64,000 nt of DNA from Salminus brasiliensis (GCF_030463535.1 NC_132881.1:2641526-2705525), one strand, 5' to 3'. Shown: positions 48,891-60,206, counted from the stretch's first letter. Program-made: numbers and translations. Notes: generated by a model from the letters alone, not told the origin.

Positions 48891-49629
48891 CTCTGTGTGT
48901 GTTTTAGAGACATGGGCTGGCGTGAGGTCATCTCCAGCTTTTTACATTGTATCAGGTAAAGGCCTTTACAGGCTGCATGTACAGAGGGAGAGAGGGACAA
49001 TGGCATATATGCTTCCAGGCCTTGACAATAGGAGAGGTCAGGAGAAGACCCCTCCTTGCCCTGAAGGTGTGTCCTTCTGCCCAGAGGCTTGATTGCTTGT
49101 GTTGAGCTCCAGCTCCAGATGCATCTTAAACAAAGGGAATTGAAGACTGTTATGCTGCCAAACCCTGGACGTCCTTTCTGGTCCAAAAGCTGAACGTAAT
49201 CTTTGGCCGCGCCTCAACTGCAAACAGCCTTCGCATAATTATCCAAATGATCCCCTCCGTCAAATCACTTCCATTCAATTAACCATTAAAGCGAAGCATC
49301 TAAATCTGGTGTGTCACACAGAGCAGAATACAGATCAGCCTTTATTACAGTGAATTCCTCCGGAGGGTGTCAACGTTCTGCATGGAAAAAACACACACAA
49401 TGATACCTTCATGATATCTACAGTATCCTGGCAACACTATCCGGAGAGCAACATGTTCCAACATCTGGTGGAAAGCCTTCCCAGAAGAGTACAGGCTGTT
49501 ACGGCAGCAAAAAGGGACAAACACCCTATTAATACTCCTGATATCAGAACACACGCTGGAGAAGCAGGTGTCTACAAAGTTCTGGACACCTTGAATAGCA
49601 TAATAATAATAATAATCACCCTACTAACT

Positions 49630-50130
49630 ACCTAACGGCCGCCTAGCTGCACTCCAACAGTCATTTAGCAACCACTTAGCAGCACCCAACCAACCATCCA
49701 ACAGTCATCTCGCAGCACCCTACCCTAACATTTAACAACCACCTAGTAGCCTCAACCAACCATTCAACGGTCATCTCGCAGCACCCTACCCAACCACCTA
49801 GTAGCCCCAACCAACCACCTAACAGCACCCAACCAACCATCCAACAGTCATCTGGCAGCACCCTACCCAACCATCTAACAACCACCTAGTTGCCCCAACC
49901 AACCACCTAGCATCAGCCTACTAACTACCAACATCACCCTACCGACCACCTGGAGCACTTTCACTTTCAACCAGCAAGCATCATCATAGCAACCACCTAG
50001 CAACATCCCAGAAAACATCTGAGACAGCATACTAACCTGGGACATGATAGCAACAACCTTACACACCGGTAGCTGGGTAACATAACAACTATTTAGCAAC
50101 ACCCTAGCAACCACCTGGAAATTGTTTAAC
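49630..50130. repeat. 'CACCTAGCAACACCATAGCA' minisatellite, third locus
   Basis: Degenerate 17-25-bp units such as 'AACCAACCATCCAACAGTCA' and 'CATAGCAACCACCTAGCAAC'. Confidence 0.85.
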
Positions 50131-50605
50131 CTGTGCAGTCCCTGCATGTCGTCTGTTTGTGGACATGTATCTCTGCGTAAGTCTTATGGTTTGCAATGTA
50201 AACCAATATTACAGGCACTGCTTCCCTGGTGGGGTGGGGTGGGGGGGCTGGGGGGCTGCAGCCTGTCTAACTTGATCTAGGGCTGAGGGCTCTTTGAGAG
50301 TATCACTCAGCCTGCCTCTCCTTCCCAGTCTGATCCGCACTGCCAGGAAGGAACTATCACAGGACAGGACAGGACAGGATGAGGATACAGATAAATCTTC
50401 AATGCCAGAATCTTCTAGAAGGGGTAGAACAACTTTACATACATCTGCCAGACGCCTACATAACCCTTAATAACAACTGACATTAACCTACATAAACACT
50501 TCCTCCATAAACACTTCAAGTCATAACACAAGACATTTTCATGTAATTTTATATTAGCAATTGTTATAACTAATTTATTGTGTCATTATGCATTCTTATG
50601 CACAG

Positions 50606-51424
50606 TATTATTGTTATTATTATTATTATTATTATTATTAATAATAGTAGTACTAAATCTCATTCCTATTAATATCAGTAGTAGCAACAGTATTAAAATA
50701 AGTAGTAATGCTAGTATTAGTAATAATGGGAGTAACAATAGTAGTACTAGAACTATTAGTAGTATTAGTAATAGTAGTACTAGAAGTAACAGCAGTAGCA
50801 GTATTAGTATTGGTAATAGCAGGTTTCGGATTTAGGTTTAGAAAGTAGCAGTAATAGTAGAAGAAGTAGTAACAGTATTAGTCATTATACAAGTGACAGT
50901 AGTAGTAGTAGTAGTAGTAGAAGTATTAGCAGTGGCAGCAGTAGTAGTAGTAGCACTAATAACAGTAGCAGTAGTAGCAATATTAGTAGTAGTAATAGTA
51001 GTGGCAGCAGCAGTAGTAGTAGTAGTAGTAGCAGTGGCAGCAGTAGTAGCACTGGCAGCAATAGTATCAGTATTATCATTAGTAGCAGTGGCAGCAGCAG
51101 TAGTAGTAGTAGCATTAGTAGTAGTAGCAGCAGTAGTAGTAGTAGCAGTAGTAGTAGCAGTGGTAGCAGTAGTAACAGTGGCAGTAGTATCAGTAGTAGT
51201 AGTAGCACTAATAACAGTAGCAGTAGTAGCAGCACTAATAACAGTAGCAGTAGTAGCAGTGGCAGCAGTAGTAGCAGTGGCAGCAGTAGTAGCAGCACTA
51301 ATAACAGTAGCAGTAGTAGCAGTGGCAGTAGCAGCAGTAGCAGCAGTAGCAGTAGTAATAGTAGCAGTGGCAGCAGTAGTAGCAGTGGCAGCAGTAACAG
51401 TAGCAGTAAAAGTATCAGTAAGAT
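50606..51424. repeat. Trinucleotide array, about 0.8 kb
   Basis: (ATT)n passes into mixed AGT/AGC/AAT triplets, for example 'AGTAGTAGCAGTGGCAGCAG'. All frames without stops give homopolymer-like pseudo-proteins. Confidence 0.95.
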
Positions 51425-51708
51425 TTAAGATCATTGGCAGAGTCAGCGTCCTTCATTTCACCCTGAGAGAGAGAAAAACCCTTTAGATGGATTGTAATTA
51501 CAGAGACGCAGAGGAGCGAAGCGTAGGGCACTGCACCAGGCTGGTTGTCCAAGCGGAACTCCTGTACATCCCCCGCCTGTGGTCAAACCTCTTAAGACAC
51601 AGCAGGAGAACATAAGCACCAGTCCAGACTATCTGCAGCCCTCTTCAGCCTGACATGATTAAAGATCTTCCTGAAGTAGACCAGTCACAAACCTTCCTAC
51701 TGACCTAA

Positions 51709-51900
51709 ACACCGATCAGCCATAACATTAAAACCACTGACATGATCTGGGTCCAGTGGCAGCTGTCAAAAAGTGGATACAGTATATTAGTCAGCAAGTG
51801 ACCGGTCAGTTCTTGTGTTGACGGTGTGGGCAAGCTTAAGAATCTGAGACACTCTGACAAGAACCAAACTATGATGTACTAGACAAGTTCCAGACTTGGC
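51709..51900 (+). pseudogene. Tc1-like element, left-end fragment
   Basis: Terminal repeat 'ACCGATCAGCCATAACATTA' AAACCACTGAC, then a decayed transposase start (plus strand GGGCAAGCTTAAGAATCTGA). Same family as the 8805 fragment. Confidence 0.75.
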
Positions 51901-52554
51901 GGTAAACTATTCCTTTAAATAATAGTGAGTTATACGGTGTCAGAAACTACATTTAGTTATTGCTGAAGGTCAGCATTTATAAGCCTTCATTAGGCCTACA
52001 TTAGCCTTTCCTGACAACTGACATACATGCTGTTCAGTGCTGACACAGACTCAGCTCAGCCTGGTCACTGGTGCTGGAGCGTCTTCATGCCGGCAAGACT
52101 GCCTTAGAAGAACTATCTGCTCTGAAGGTTCTCCTGAGAGATGGAAGAGCCTTCGTCTTTCAAATGGGTTTACTTAAAAACTGATCCAATCACTTCCAAA
52201 GAATTCTCGGCCTTGTCCGCTGCCGCCAGCCATATGCGCATTTGGCTTGAACGGCAGACTGCCAGACGGAAATCTCCAGCCAAAAAGAAAAAAAATTAAA
52301 TAATGCAAGCTCACAAATTCCAGAACTCACACCTCTGATGCGTACAAGACCTGACACTGCAACTTTCCAAATTAGCAGCTATAAAAGGCCTGTCAGCTGT
52401 GACCAACCCCCCTAAGTCCAAAGCTGCGGTTATAGCACAGTTATGCATTTCTCTATGCTTTACCACACCTGATTCCACTCATCTGCTTGTTATTACCCCA
52501 TTTAGCAGGAAAATGCTAAGCTGTACAATGGCAAGCATCTATTCCATTAGTTTA

Positions 52555-52745
52555 CACCAATCAGCCATAACATTAAATAAAGCATAATATTGTGTAGGCT
52601 CCCCTGAGGCATGGACTCCACAAGACATCTGACGGTGTCCTGAGGAATCTGGCACCAAGACTAATGTTAGCAGCAGTCCTCTGGTCTCTGGACAAGGTGG
52701 TAGTAACCTGAGGCTCCTGCAGATGGCGCTGCACAAGGATGATTG
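52555..52745 (-). pseudogene. Tc1-like element, right-end fragment
   Basis: Terminal repeat 'CCAATCAGCCATAACATTAA', then the 3' coding remnant with (minus strand) 'GTGGAGTCCATGCCTCAGGG'. Adjacent to the 52775 foldback element. Confidence 0.7.
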
Positions 52746-52774
52746 GGCTATAAATACCTGCAGGATGTGTGACA

Positions 52775-53346
52775 GGACTCATACTTTGAGAATAGTTGAT
52801 ACAGGGCAGTGAGTGTCTTGTTGGATGTGTGAAAAATGGGTCACAAAGTAGATGCAGTTAATGATTGGCTAAAATGAGTGATTTTCAGCATTTGGGCGTG
52901 GCCAAAGACCATAGTGTGAAGGAAGGAGCTGAATCTGCAGGTGTATGGATGCGTACGGTCATACGGGTCTACCAGCAGTGGCAGAAATCCCAGTCTACAG
53001 GAAATTCTCCTCAGAATTGTGGCTGAAAGATGAAACAGATGGACAGGGACCTCTAGATTAGATGGAGCAGAGTGGCACACAAGAGGCATTTGCTCACTTC
53101 TGGTCCAGAATGAGGAGAATTTCCTGTAGACTGGATTTCTGCCACTGCTGGTAGACCCGTATGACCGTATGCTTCCATACACCTGCAGATTCAGCTTCTT
53201 CCTTCACACTATGGTCTTTGGCCACACCCAAATGCTGAAAATCACTCCTTTTAGCCAATCATGAACTGATCTGCTTTGCAACCCATTTCCCACACATCCA
53301 ACGAGACCCTTACTGCACTGTACTACTATTCTCAAAGTATGAGTCC
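52775..53346. mobile_element. Foldback (long inverted repeat) element
   Basis: Two arms of about 235 bp, 52775-53010 and 53115-53346, are inverted copies from 'GGACTCATACTTTGAGAATA' to 'CAGTCTACAGGAAATTCTCC'. The 100-bp centre is unique. No coding. A partial relative lies at about 1215-1345. Confidence 0.85.
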
Positions 53347-55069
53347 ATATGAGTCTATATTCTTTGTTCTTTGCGTTTATTCTCATACTAAAGAACTTGC
53401 TTTTACATCAGAGTTATTGGTAAACATTGCGCTGACCAGTAATCTAAAACCACTGTATTTTGTTTTTCATAGTTTATTAAGAATACAATCTTTTTTTAAC
53501 TCATCATGCGGCTTTTTAATCAAAACTCTGGTTCCAGATTCTGAACAGACAGCATTTAGACATTCAGAGTAAATAAGTAAACGTCAGTGGTTTTATACTA
53601 ACGTGCATGCAGTCAACTGCATAATATACAAGCATTTTTACAGCATTCCAATATCACAGATGCCGTCAAGTTTAGCAACTTTTTTTCGTTTATCTTCGGC
53701 AAGCCAGAACCCAGCTGGACATGCAGAGTAATTACCAAAAAAAAACTCAGAAAAGAGCTCCTCGACCTCCCTCCTCGGGAGACGTATGTGCATGATGTAT
53801 GTGCAAAAGGTGTCTAACAAAGGCTGATTCCAGCAAGTGTCCGCAGAGTCCAGCCAGTCCAGTCGGTGAAGTTAGCCAGCATTAGCTATACGGCTACTAA
53901 AAACTGTGCTACCGAAGTGCTACTGATGTCTAATGCAGAACTGACATCTGTAGTTGTCCCCTGCTTTAAAGCTATCTCAGCTGTTGGTGGTGGTGATGTG
54001 ACGTCCATTTACTTTTACTTAAATAAAAAAAAACTAAAATTTCACGTCAAAGTGGAAAATGAAGAAACCGTCCCGCTGCTTCTGGTGACGGGGTTTTGCT
54101 TTTCTATTGGATGTTTTAAGACGTGTGATCAGTGTGATGCCTCGATCCTCTCCGATCCCAATCTGAGTCATGTAGTGTTGAATATTTGTTGATTATGAGC
54201 CTAATGCAGGTTTTGTATTCTTATAGATCAGAGGCCTTCAAATCTGGACCTTATTCCAGTTTTCAGTCTTTGACTTGGTAACCCTTGGAAGGTGTGACAT
54301 TATGCGACCAATCAATTGCAATAACTGTTCCCTTAACTTCCTTTAACCAGAGAAAACGAAACTCCAAATCCAGACTGGAAACTGGATTTGAGGTCCAGAT
54401 TTAACAACCTTGGCCTTAGATAATACAGTAACCTTAGCAAACCCAAGTCTACTGATACTGGCTATTGATATTTAGTGGTTGTTTTCTCAGACAGGGATTA
54501 GACCTGGACTACACTTCCCCTTCCTCAAAGATTCATTTAGTACCCTGCTGAACCAGGACTAAAGATGGAAAAAAAGAGAGAAAATGCTACATAAAACCCC
54601 TTTTCGTGCATAGTAGTTTTTTTTGGGGGGGCTACGTTTTTTAAATGAGGAACAGCCGACTCCTTTTCCTTCATTTTGATCGTACTGCTACTTTTATGAC
54701 TAAGAGGGTAAGATCTGCATATCCCAATTAATCCAAGGCTTATTTAACCATGTTTAACCAGCTTAGTGCAGCAGCTTAGCTGGAACCTTGGCTTTGCTGG
54801 TAACAGCCCAACAGTTAAATCGCTGATCAGGTTTCATTTAAGTTCAGATACCCCTACTGTCTCTCAGACTAGTCTCAGCCTCAGACAGACTGATTACTGT
54901 GGGCGGAGCATCGCAGGCTGAGGGACACTAGGGATGATACCCGATACCTAATGAAAGATGCTTTCTGAGATTTCGGAGCTGAGTGACTGATGTCCATTAC
55001 ACGTCAATCGGGTCCCAGTTCTTAGGATTTTGTCAGTTGCCTTGGGTACGTGTTTCCAGGCAGCAGCTT

Positions 55070-55075
55070 TTTATT
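55070..55075 (-). other. KCNH5: Possible KCNH5 polyadenylation signal
   Basis: An AATAAA on the minus strand about 80 bases past the stop codon. Vertebrate KCNH5 3'UTRs are usually long, so this may not be the main site. Confidence 0.25.
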
Positions 55076-55153
55076 TCGTCCAATGGGAAAGCCACAATTT
55101 CAGGCAGTTCCCGCTCGACGTGCTGTTCTTTCTGCTGGCTTGTGAGGCTACCC

Positions 55154-56185
55154 TCAGACGGACCCGTCGTCCTTGTCCGAGTCAGGGCTGCCAGGCATGG
55201 AAACGGTGAAGATGTTCTGCGCTTTGACCTTTTCTTGATGGGTTTTAGGAGTGGATGCCCGTCCCGGCCGGTCACTCCTTTCAGACAGCAATTTTAGGAT
55301 CTGTCCCACATGCTCCTCCAAAACAGCCATCCTTCCACTGAGGGCCTGGATCTCCCCCCGAAGCTCCGTCCTGGCCTCCTGCAGCGCCACTTGGAACGAA
55401 AGTTCGTGCCCGGGGTAGAAGTTTTGCTCTAATCCCTCTCCTCCGGGTAAGGGACTCTGCACCTCTCCCACGTGATCCAGTCTCTGATCGCTGTAGGTCA
55501 ACCCGCTGTCCCACGAGTCGGTTTTGCGGAGGGAATTCTTCCTGGAACCACTGACCTCAATGACACCTTCAATCTGCACTTTGACCTCCGGCGTAAGGCG
55601 CTCCATGGACACAGCTTTTATGACATTGTTGCGTCCCTCTTTCCTGCCATCCTCCGGCGGAGACCCTGGAGCGCCCATGTTATTTTTCAGCCTCATCCAG
55701 CCGCGGGCCGTCCCCGCTGGTTTGGCCCGGGCCGCGTTGCTGACCTTCAGACGGGTCGTGCTTGGGGTCTGGTCACCGGAGGGTTTTATGTCCATGATGT
55801 CCCGGTTGTTCTGCTTGACTGGGTCAGCAGGTTTGGAGAAGGACAGAGAATTCTGGATGGGCGTAATCTGGGATATAGTGACCACGCCGCTACAGCAGCC
55901 AGTGCTAGCTGCTCCGTTCTGAACGGCGTGGAGTGTGTTGTGGGTAATGGCCGTGTGCGTGTGCTGTAGCTGCGTGTGCTGTAACTGCGTGTGCAGGTGC
56001 TGCTGGTTCTTCTCTAGGTCGTGCTGTGCTGAGGCCTCCTGATTGCGAAGCTCCTTCTGCTGTTTGAACTTCTGAAAGAGTTTTCGGACCGGGTGGTCCA
56101 CAGGGATGGTCAGTGGAACCTCGTTCTTTGAGCGCTGTCGCTCCTCTTCCTCCTTCTTCACATCGCTGATCTTGCGGAAAATTAT
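55154..56185 (-). CDS. KCNH5: KCNH5 (EAG2 K+ channel), terminal coding exon
   Basis: KCNH5 is a voltage-gated potassium channel of the ether-a-go-go family, found in neuronal plasma membrane. This exon encodes the last 343 residues, after the cyclic-nucleotide-binding-homology domain. It opens IIFRKISDVKKEEEERQRS, followed by 'PVDHPVRKLFQKFKQQKELR', the calmodulin-binding region. Then come conserved blocks SQITPIQNSLSF, KQNNRDIMDIKP, GWMRLKNNMGAP and SLRKTDSWDSGL, and a C-terminal tetramerising coiled coil, 'LREIQALSGRMAVLEEHVGQ'-like (minus strand about 55390-55270). It ends PDSDKDDGSV. KNEVPLTIPVDHPVRKLFQKFKQQKELRNQ favours KCNH5 over KCNH1. Acceptor TGCTTTCACAG. A His/Gln/Thr-rich insertion near 55990-55930 is variable. 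The channel core exons lie beyond 64000. Confidence 0.95.
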   Translation of the reverse strand: MIFRKISDVKKEEEERQRSKNEVPLTIPVDHPVRKLFQKFKQQKELRNQEASAQHDLEKNQQHLHTQLQHTQLQHTHTAITHNTLHAVQNGAASTGCCSGVVTISQITPIQNSLSFSKPADPVKQNNRDIMDIKPSGDQTPSTTRLKVSNAARAKPAGTARGWMRLKNNMGAPGSPPEDGRKEGRNNVIKAVSMERLTPEVKVQIEGVIEVSGSRKNSLRKTDSWDSGLTYSDQRLDHVGEVQSPLPGGEGLEQNFYPGHELSFQVALQEARTELRGEIQALSGRMAVLEEHVGQILKLLSERSDRPGRASTPKTHQEKVKAQNIFTVSMPGSPDSDKDDGSV

Positions 56186-56244
56186 CTGTGAAAGCAAAAC
56201 AGGAGAAGACCAACATTACCTTTATGTTACTCAAACGACTGGAA

Positions 56245-56370
56245 GAAGCACAATGTAGGGGTTTCTAATAAAGTGGCCAGTGAGTGGAAGCACAAGGTAA
56301 GGGTTTCTAATAAAGTGGCCAGCGAGTGGAAGCACAATGTAGGTGTTTCTAATAAAGTGGCCAGGGAATG
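56245..56370. repeat. 42-bp minisatellite, three copies, inverted relative to 3501-3712
   Basis: 'GTTTCTAATAAAGTGGCCAG' plus TGAGTGGAAGCACAA units, about 60 bases from the KCNH5 terminal-exon acceptor. Confidence 0.9.
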
Positions 56371-57524
56371 GTACTCTTTGTTTGGTGGAATCAGTGGGCA
56401 CAGTGGGTAACACACTAAGCCATGCTGAAACTTTAATGGCCCACGTCTGTTCAGCTCTGTTCAGTAAGCACTCTCAGGAGGGCCGGCTTTGGGAGCTTCA
56501 TCTTAAATTATACATCCACGTTCTTCTCCCTCTCCACCTCTCGTCCTCCTTTCTGCTCCTCGCACCCCCCCTGCTTCGCCGCTCTCCTCCCCCCAGGAGC
56601 TCTCCTTGGGCTCGGTGGAGAGTAATTAGTGTCTACATGGGAGGGAGGGTCCAACCAATTGCTCCACTTTTAAATATTAATCACGGCCTTTAGCTTCATC
56701 ACACACACTTCTGAGAAGATGATGGCTTTAGATGGTCCACAGGAAAAGAGAAGACGGTGCTCACGATGATCAAACATACAGCTGTTGCTACCTCCAATAC
56801 GTCAGGTCAGAGTTCAGCCCTGATATCCTCCTGAACTCATCAGCAGCCAGTCCACCTGTACTTCACCCTTCTCCACTGTTCTTCACGAGTCAGTGGCTTT
56901 AGAGTGTAACTAACCAGTAATCTGAATCTGCACACTCGCTCAGAAACCACTGCAGTGCAGTTCATTCTGTAGAGGCACCTTTTCTTTTCACTGAAAACTA
57001 TAATCCGGAGAGATGAGATTTCTGTTCGGGTCTGACTGTTTCCTCCCTCTGTTCTCATCATTTCTGTCGCAGAACTGACTGAGGACTAAATAAAGCCCAA
57101 ATGCAGTTGCAGTCGTCCTCCGCACTGCCTGCGTTAATCTCTCTTCTCCAGCAGCCAGACAGCAGGACGCAGCTCGGCTATTCCAAAAATGCCTATGGCC
57201 AGACCAGTACACTGGAGTGTATTCCTGCCTGTGTGCCGTTCCAGTGAACCCAACTGTAACCACAGCAGCTTTGTCCTCTTTGTTCTAATAAAAGCTGCAG
57301 ATGTCCCCAGATGTTTTCATCATCCTGGGGGTGGGTCTGGTCCTCATAAAGAGCCAAATACACACACAAACACACACTGATTCCAGCCCCCACATCCCTG
57401 TGAGAAGAGCTGGGTAGTCATAATAAATTAACAGTGACATATTCATCAGCTGAGGGCTCTGTGAGAGATGCTGGCTTTACTGTTATTTCCTAATAATGTG
57501 TAATGATGAGTACTCATTATAACC

Positions 57525-57526
57525 AC

Positions 57527-57563
<37 letters not shown>
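57525..57563. repeat. (CA)n microsatellite
   Basis: About 18 CA units. Confidence 0.95.
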
Positions 57564-57565
<2 letters not shown>

Positions 57566-57672
57566 CCCCTTCAGGCTGTTCTTGTGGCTTTTTTATGGCC
57601 AGATGCTGATGCGTAAGTTTTTGGGGCTTCTCATGAATCTGAAGTTGATGAAACTCTCTCAGGAGATATCCA

Positions 57673-58110
57673 TATACATGGACAAAAGTATTGGGACACC
57701 ACAAGTCAAAGAGTTTAGGAAAGTCATTCTACTCGATTTTGGAGGAGCATTGCTGTGAGGATATGATTGCATTCAGCGGCATGAGCGTCCATGAGCACCA
57801 TGGGATCAGGGTGCTGGATGTTGATCACCTCCCCACCTCATCCACAATCACCATCATTCCAGAGAACACAGTTCTTCCACTGCTCCACAGCTCAAGCCCA
57901 CACCTGGCATTAGGCAGCATGGAGCCAATAGGGTCATGTTTAACTGCTCCAGGGAGTCCTATTCTATTGGCAGTACTTCTCTACAGGGACTAGACAAGCT
58001 GTGTATGTGTGCATTTGCACAACTGTGTCAGCAATGGATGTAACTTAAAGTAGCTAAATGTATTCATTAGAATGGGTGTCCACAAACATATCCAAATGAT
58101 ACACCATATG
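57673..58110. mobile_element. MITE in reverse orientation
   Basis: Starts 'TACATGGACAAAAGTATTGG' GACACC and ends 'ATGGGTGTCCACAAACATAT'. Same family as 6225; shorter by internal deletions. Confidence 0.75.
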
Positions 58111-58111
58111 G

Positions 58112-58345
58112 ACAAAAGTATTGGGACACCTGCTCATTTACTGTGCCTTCCAAAATCAAAGAGTTGTCAAGGAAAGTCATTTTAGTCGATTTTGGAGGAG
58201 CATTGCTGTGAGGATTTGATTGCATTCAGCGGCATTAGCGTCAATGGGATCAGGGTGCTGGATGTTGATCACCTCCCCACCTCATCCATAAAAGCACTAA
58301 ATGGAGCACAATCACCATCATTCCAGAGAGTACCGTTCCACTGCT
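58112..58345. mobile_element. MITE, second copy in tandem, truncated
   Basis: Begins 'CCATATGGACAAAAGTATTG' directly after the previous copy and repeats 'TTTTGGAGGAGCATTGCTGT'. Confidence 0.7.
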
Positions 58346-58529
58346 CAGGACAGTGGTTTTGCAGCCTGGCGGATGAATAATTTAACAAAATGCTGTGAGC
58401 AGTGAAAACATCTGGAATGGCAGGTGGATTCATCCAGATGTGGGATAAGGTTTTGTGTCAAACATCAAAAGTGGAGCTTTTTGGCCAAAAAAAACAAAAC
58501 AAAAAAAACATTATAATTAATAAATAATA

Positions 58530-58620
58530 AATAATATTATTATTATTATTATTATTATAGCAGCAATGTTAATGCTAATAATAATAATAATAATAAGAAG
58601 AAGAAGAAGAAGAAGTACAA
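58530..58620. repeat. (ATT)n and (AAT)(AAG)n microsatellites
   Basis: Two triplet runs separated by about 17 bases. Confidence 0.9.
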
Positions 58621-59769
58621 CAACAATAATAACCTTCATAATTTTTAAGCCATAGGTCATTTTTACTAAAGATATTTTTACTAATTTTTTTACTTTTTTT
58701 TACTAAAATTTGCAACAGTGGCTGGCTGATTCTGGGAGCCAATGAGATCATATTCGTGAGTTGAGGATTACAGGAGATCTGCACAAAGCTCAATAATCAA
58801 TGTTGTACACAAACAAAGCCAACATCAACTCTCGTTCACATCCACCCGACACCCTCCGCTCACATTTGACACTCGGCTGCGTCAGAGACAGGCGTGAGGT
58901 GAAGTCCGTGTTGAAGAGCGTGAGTCAACGAGAGCGAGAGTTTTAAACAAGCACAGCTTGGGCGACAGCACAGCTCCACCCGACTCCGGCCTACGCAGCA
59001 CAGCGTACCAGGAAAGAGGCTAAAAATCTGTCCGAGATGCCAAAAATAATATTACGTACTGTTAAGATCTTCACTGATGACCACATGGCCTATTTGGGCC
59101 GTAGATAAATAGCACTTATACTTATATGCATTATACGTTACTGGCACAGTTGGCACAGGAACTGTACAGTACAGTGAGATCGTCTCCATATGCCATTGTC
59201 TCCTTTACGTCCTCATTTCCACTGACCCAATAATTCCTCCCTTCTGTCCGCTTGCTAACAGCCCTTATGAGAAGGTTAAAATAGAGGGACAATTTCTGAA
59301 GAGGGCTGCAGAGATTGAGTGGTCATTAGCAGGGCAATTAGTCTGGAGTGGCTGATTGGAAGGGCTGAAGAAAGCACTTATGTGCAGTTGATAAATGCAA
59401 AAAAAACCCAAAGCCCAAAAACTAAGAGTTTACAAGAAATGAGCTAAACAAGAAAAGCCAGGCAAGCCTAGTTTTCCCGAACCACCATTGGCTGCTTCGA
59501 ATGGTCAATGGAATTCCAATAGAGGGGAGTTTGGGTCCAGAGTATCTGCTTTGTATTATTGTGAAAACGGTTCTGTGGCATTAAAATGCCCTTTATTCAG
59601 TTTCAGGTACCAGGTCATGTGACCCTGCCTGGTAAAGGACTCAGGCTGTAGATGTGACTAACGCTGCGTAAGTGGTAAACACTGCGGCAGCAATGCTGAG
59701 AGAGGCCAGCGGTTACAATGCTAACACTGCAATAGCGATGCTAACAATATGGTAGCGTTGCTTGGCAAC

Positions 59770-60135
59770 ACTGCGATTAATAAATTAGCAAAGAGAGAAC
59801 AGTATAAGCTTAGCAGATGTGGGATCTGAACCCACAGCCCTGTGATCAATAACCCAGCACAGCGAGAAAAGTGGCAGCTTAGCAAATGTGGGATCTGAAC
59901 CCACAGCCCTGTGATCAATAGCCCAGCACAGCAAGAACAGTGGCAGCTTAGCAAATGTGGGATCTGAACCCACAGCCCTGTGATCAATAACCATGTGCAG
60001 AGAGAACAGAGGCAGCTTAGAGGACATGGGTATCGGATATGGGTGTTGAACTGACAACCATGTGATCAATAACCCGGACCTTCAAGAAAAGCAGCAGCTT
60101 AGCAGACGTGGGTATCAAGCCCACAACACTCTTAA
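59770..60135. repeat. 68-69-bp tandem repeat with tRNA-like T-arm
   Basis: Units start near 59808, 59877, 59945, 60014 and 60086. On the minus strand the better-kept units read GGTTATTGATCACAGGGCT then 'GTGGGTTCAGATCCCAC', a perfect five-pair stem with a seven-base loop like a tRNA T-arm. Probably an amplified SINE head. Confidence 0.75.
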
Positions 60136-60205
60136 TCAAGCAGTTTGGAAAAGACATGCTTATAAATGTGCAGCAGTGTCTGGGGTCTTGTGTGAGTGTG
60201 TGCGA

Positions 60206-60206
<1 letters not shown>

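Larger units (their letters stand above)
45950..55069. other. GPHB5-KCNH5 spacer
   Basis: No convincing gene. It contains a duplicated fragment of GPHB5, an 85-bp duplication, minisatellites, a trinucleotide array, Tc1 fragments and a large foldback element. A 108-codon plus-strand frame at 53866-54192 has no recognised relatives. Human RHOJ, which I recall between KCNH5 and GPHB5, was not found. Confidence 0.65.

Noticed and set aside
48527..49186. 219-codon minus-strand open frame
   Set aside because: It crosses a SINE-like repeat and unrelated flank; no domain or coding pattern.
50838..51486. Three open frames of about 140-200 codons (Val/Ala, Leu, Thr/Ala runs)
   Set aside because: Homopolymer-like products of the trinucleotide array; all frames and both strands are open.
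59721..60069. Minus-strand frames with 'GLWVQIPHLLSCH' repeats
   Set aside because: Translation of the 68-bp tRNA-like tandem repeat.
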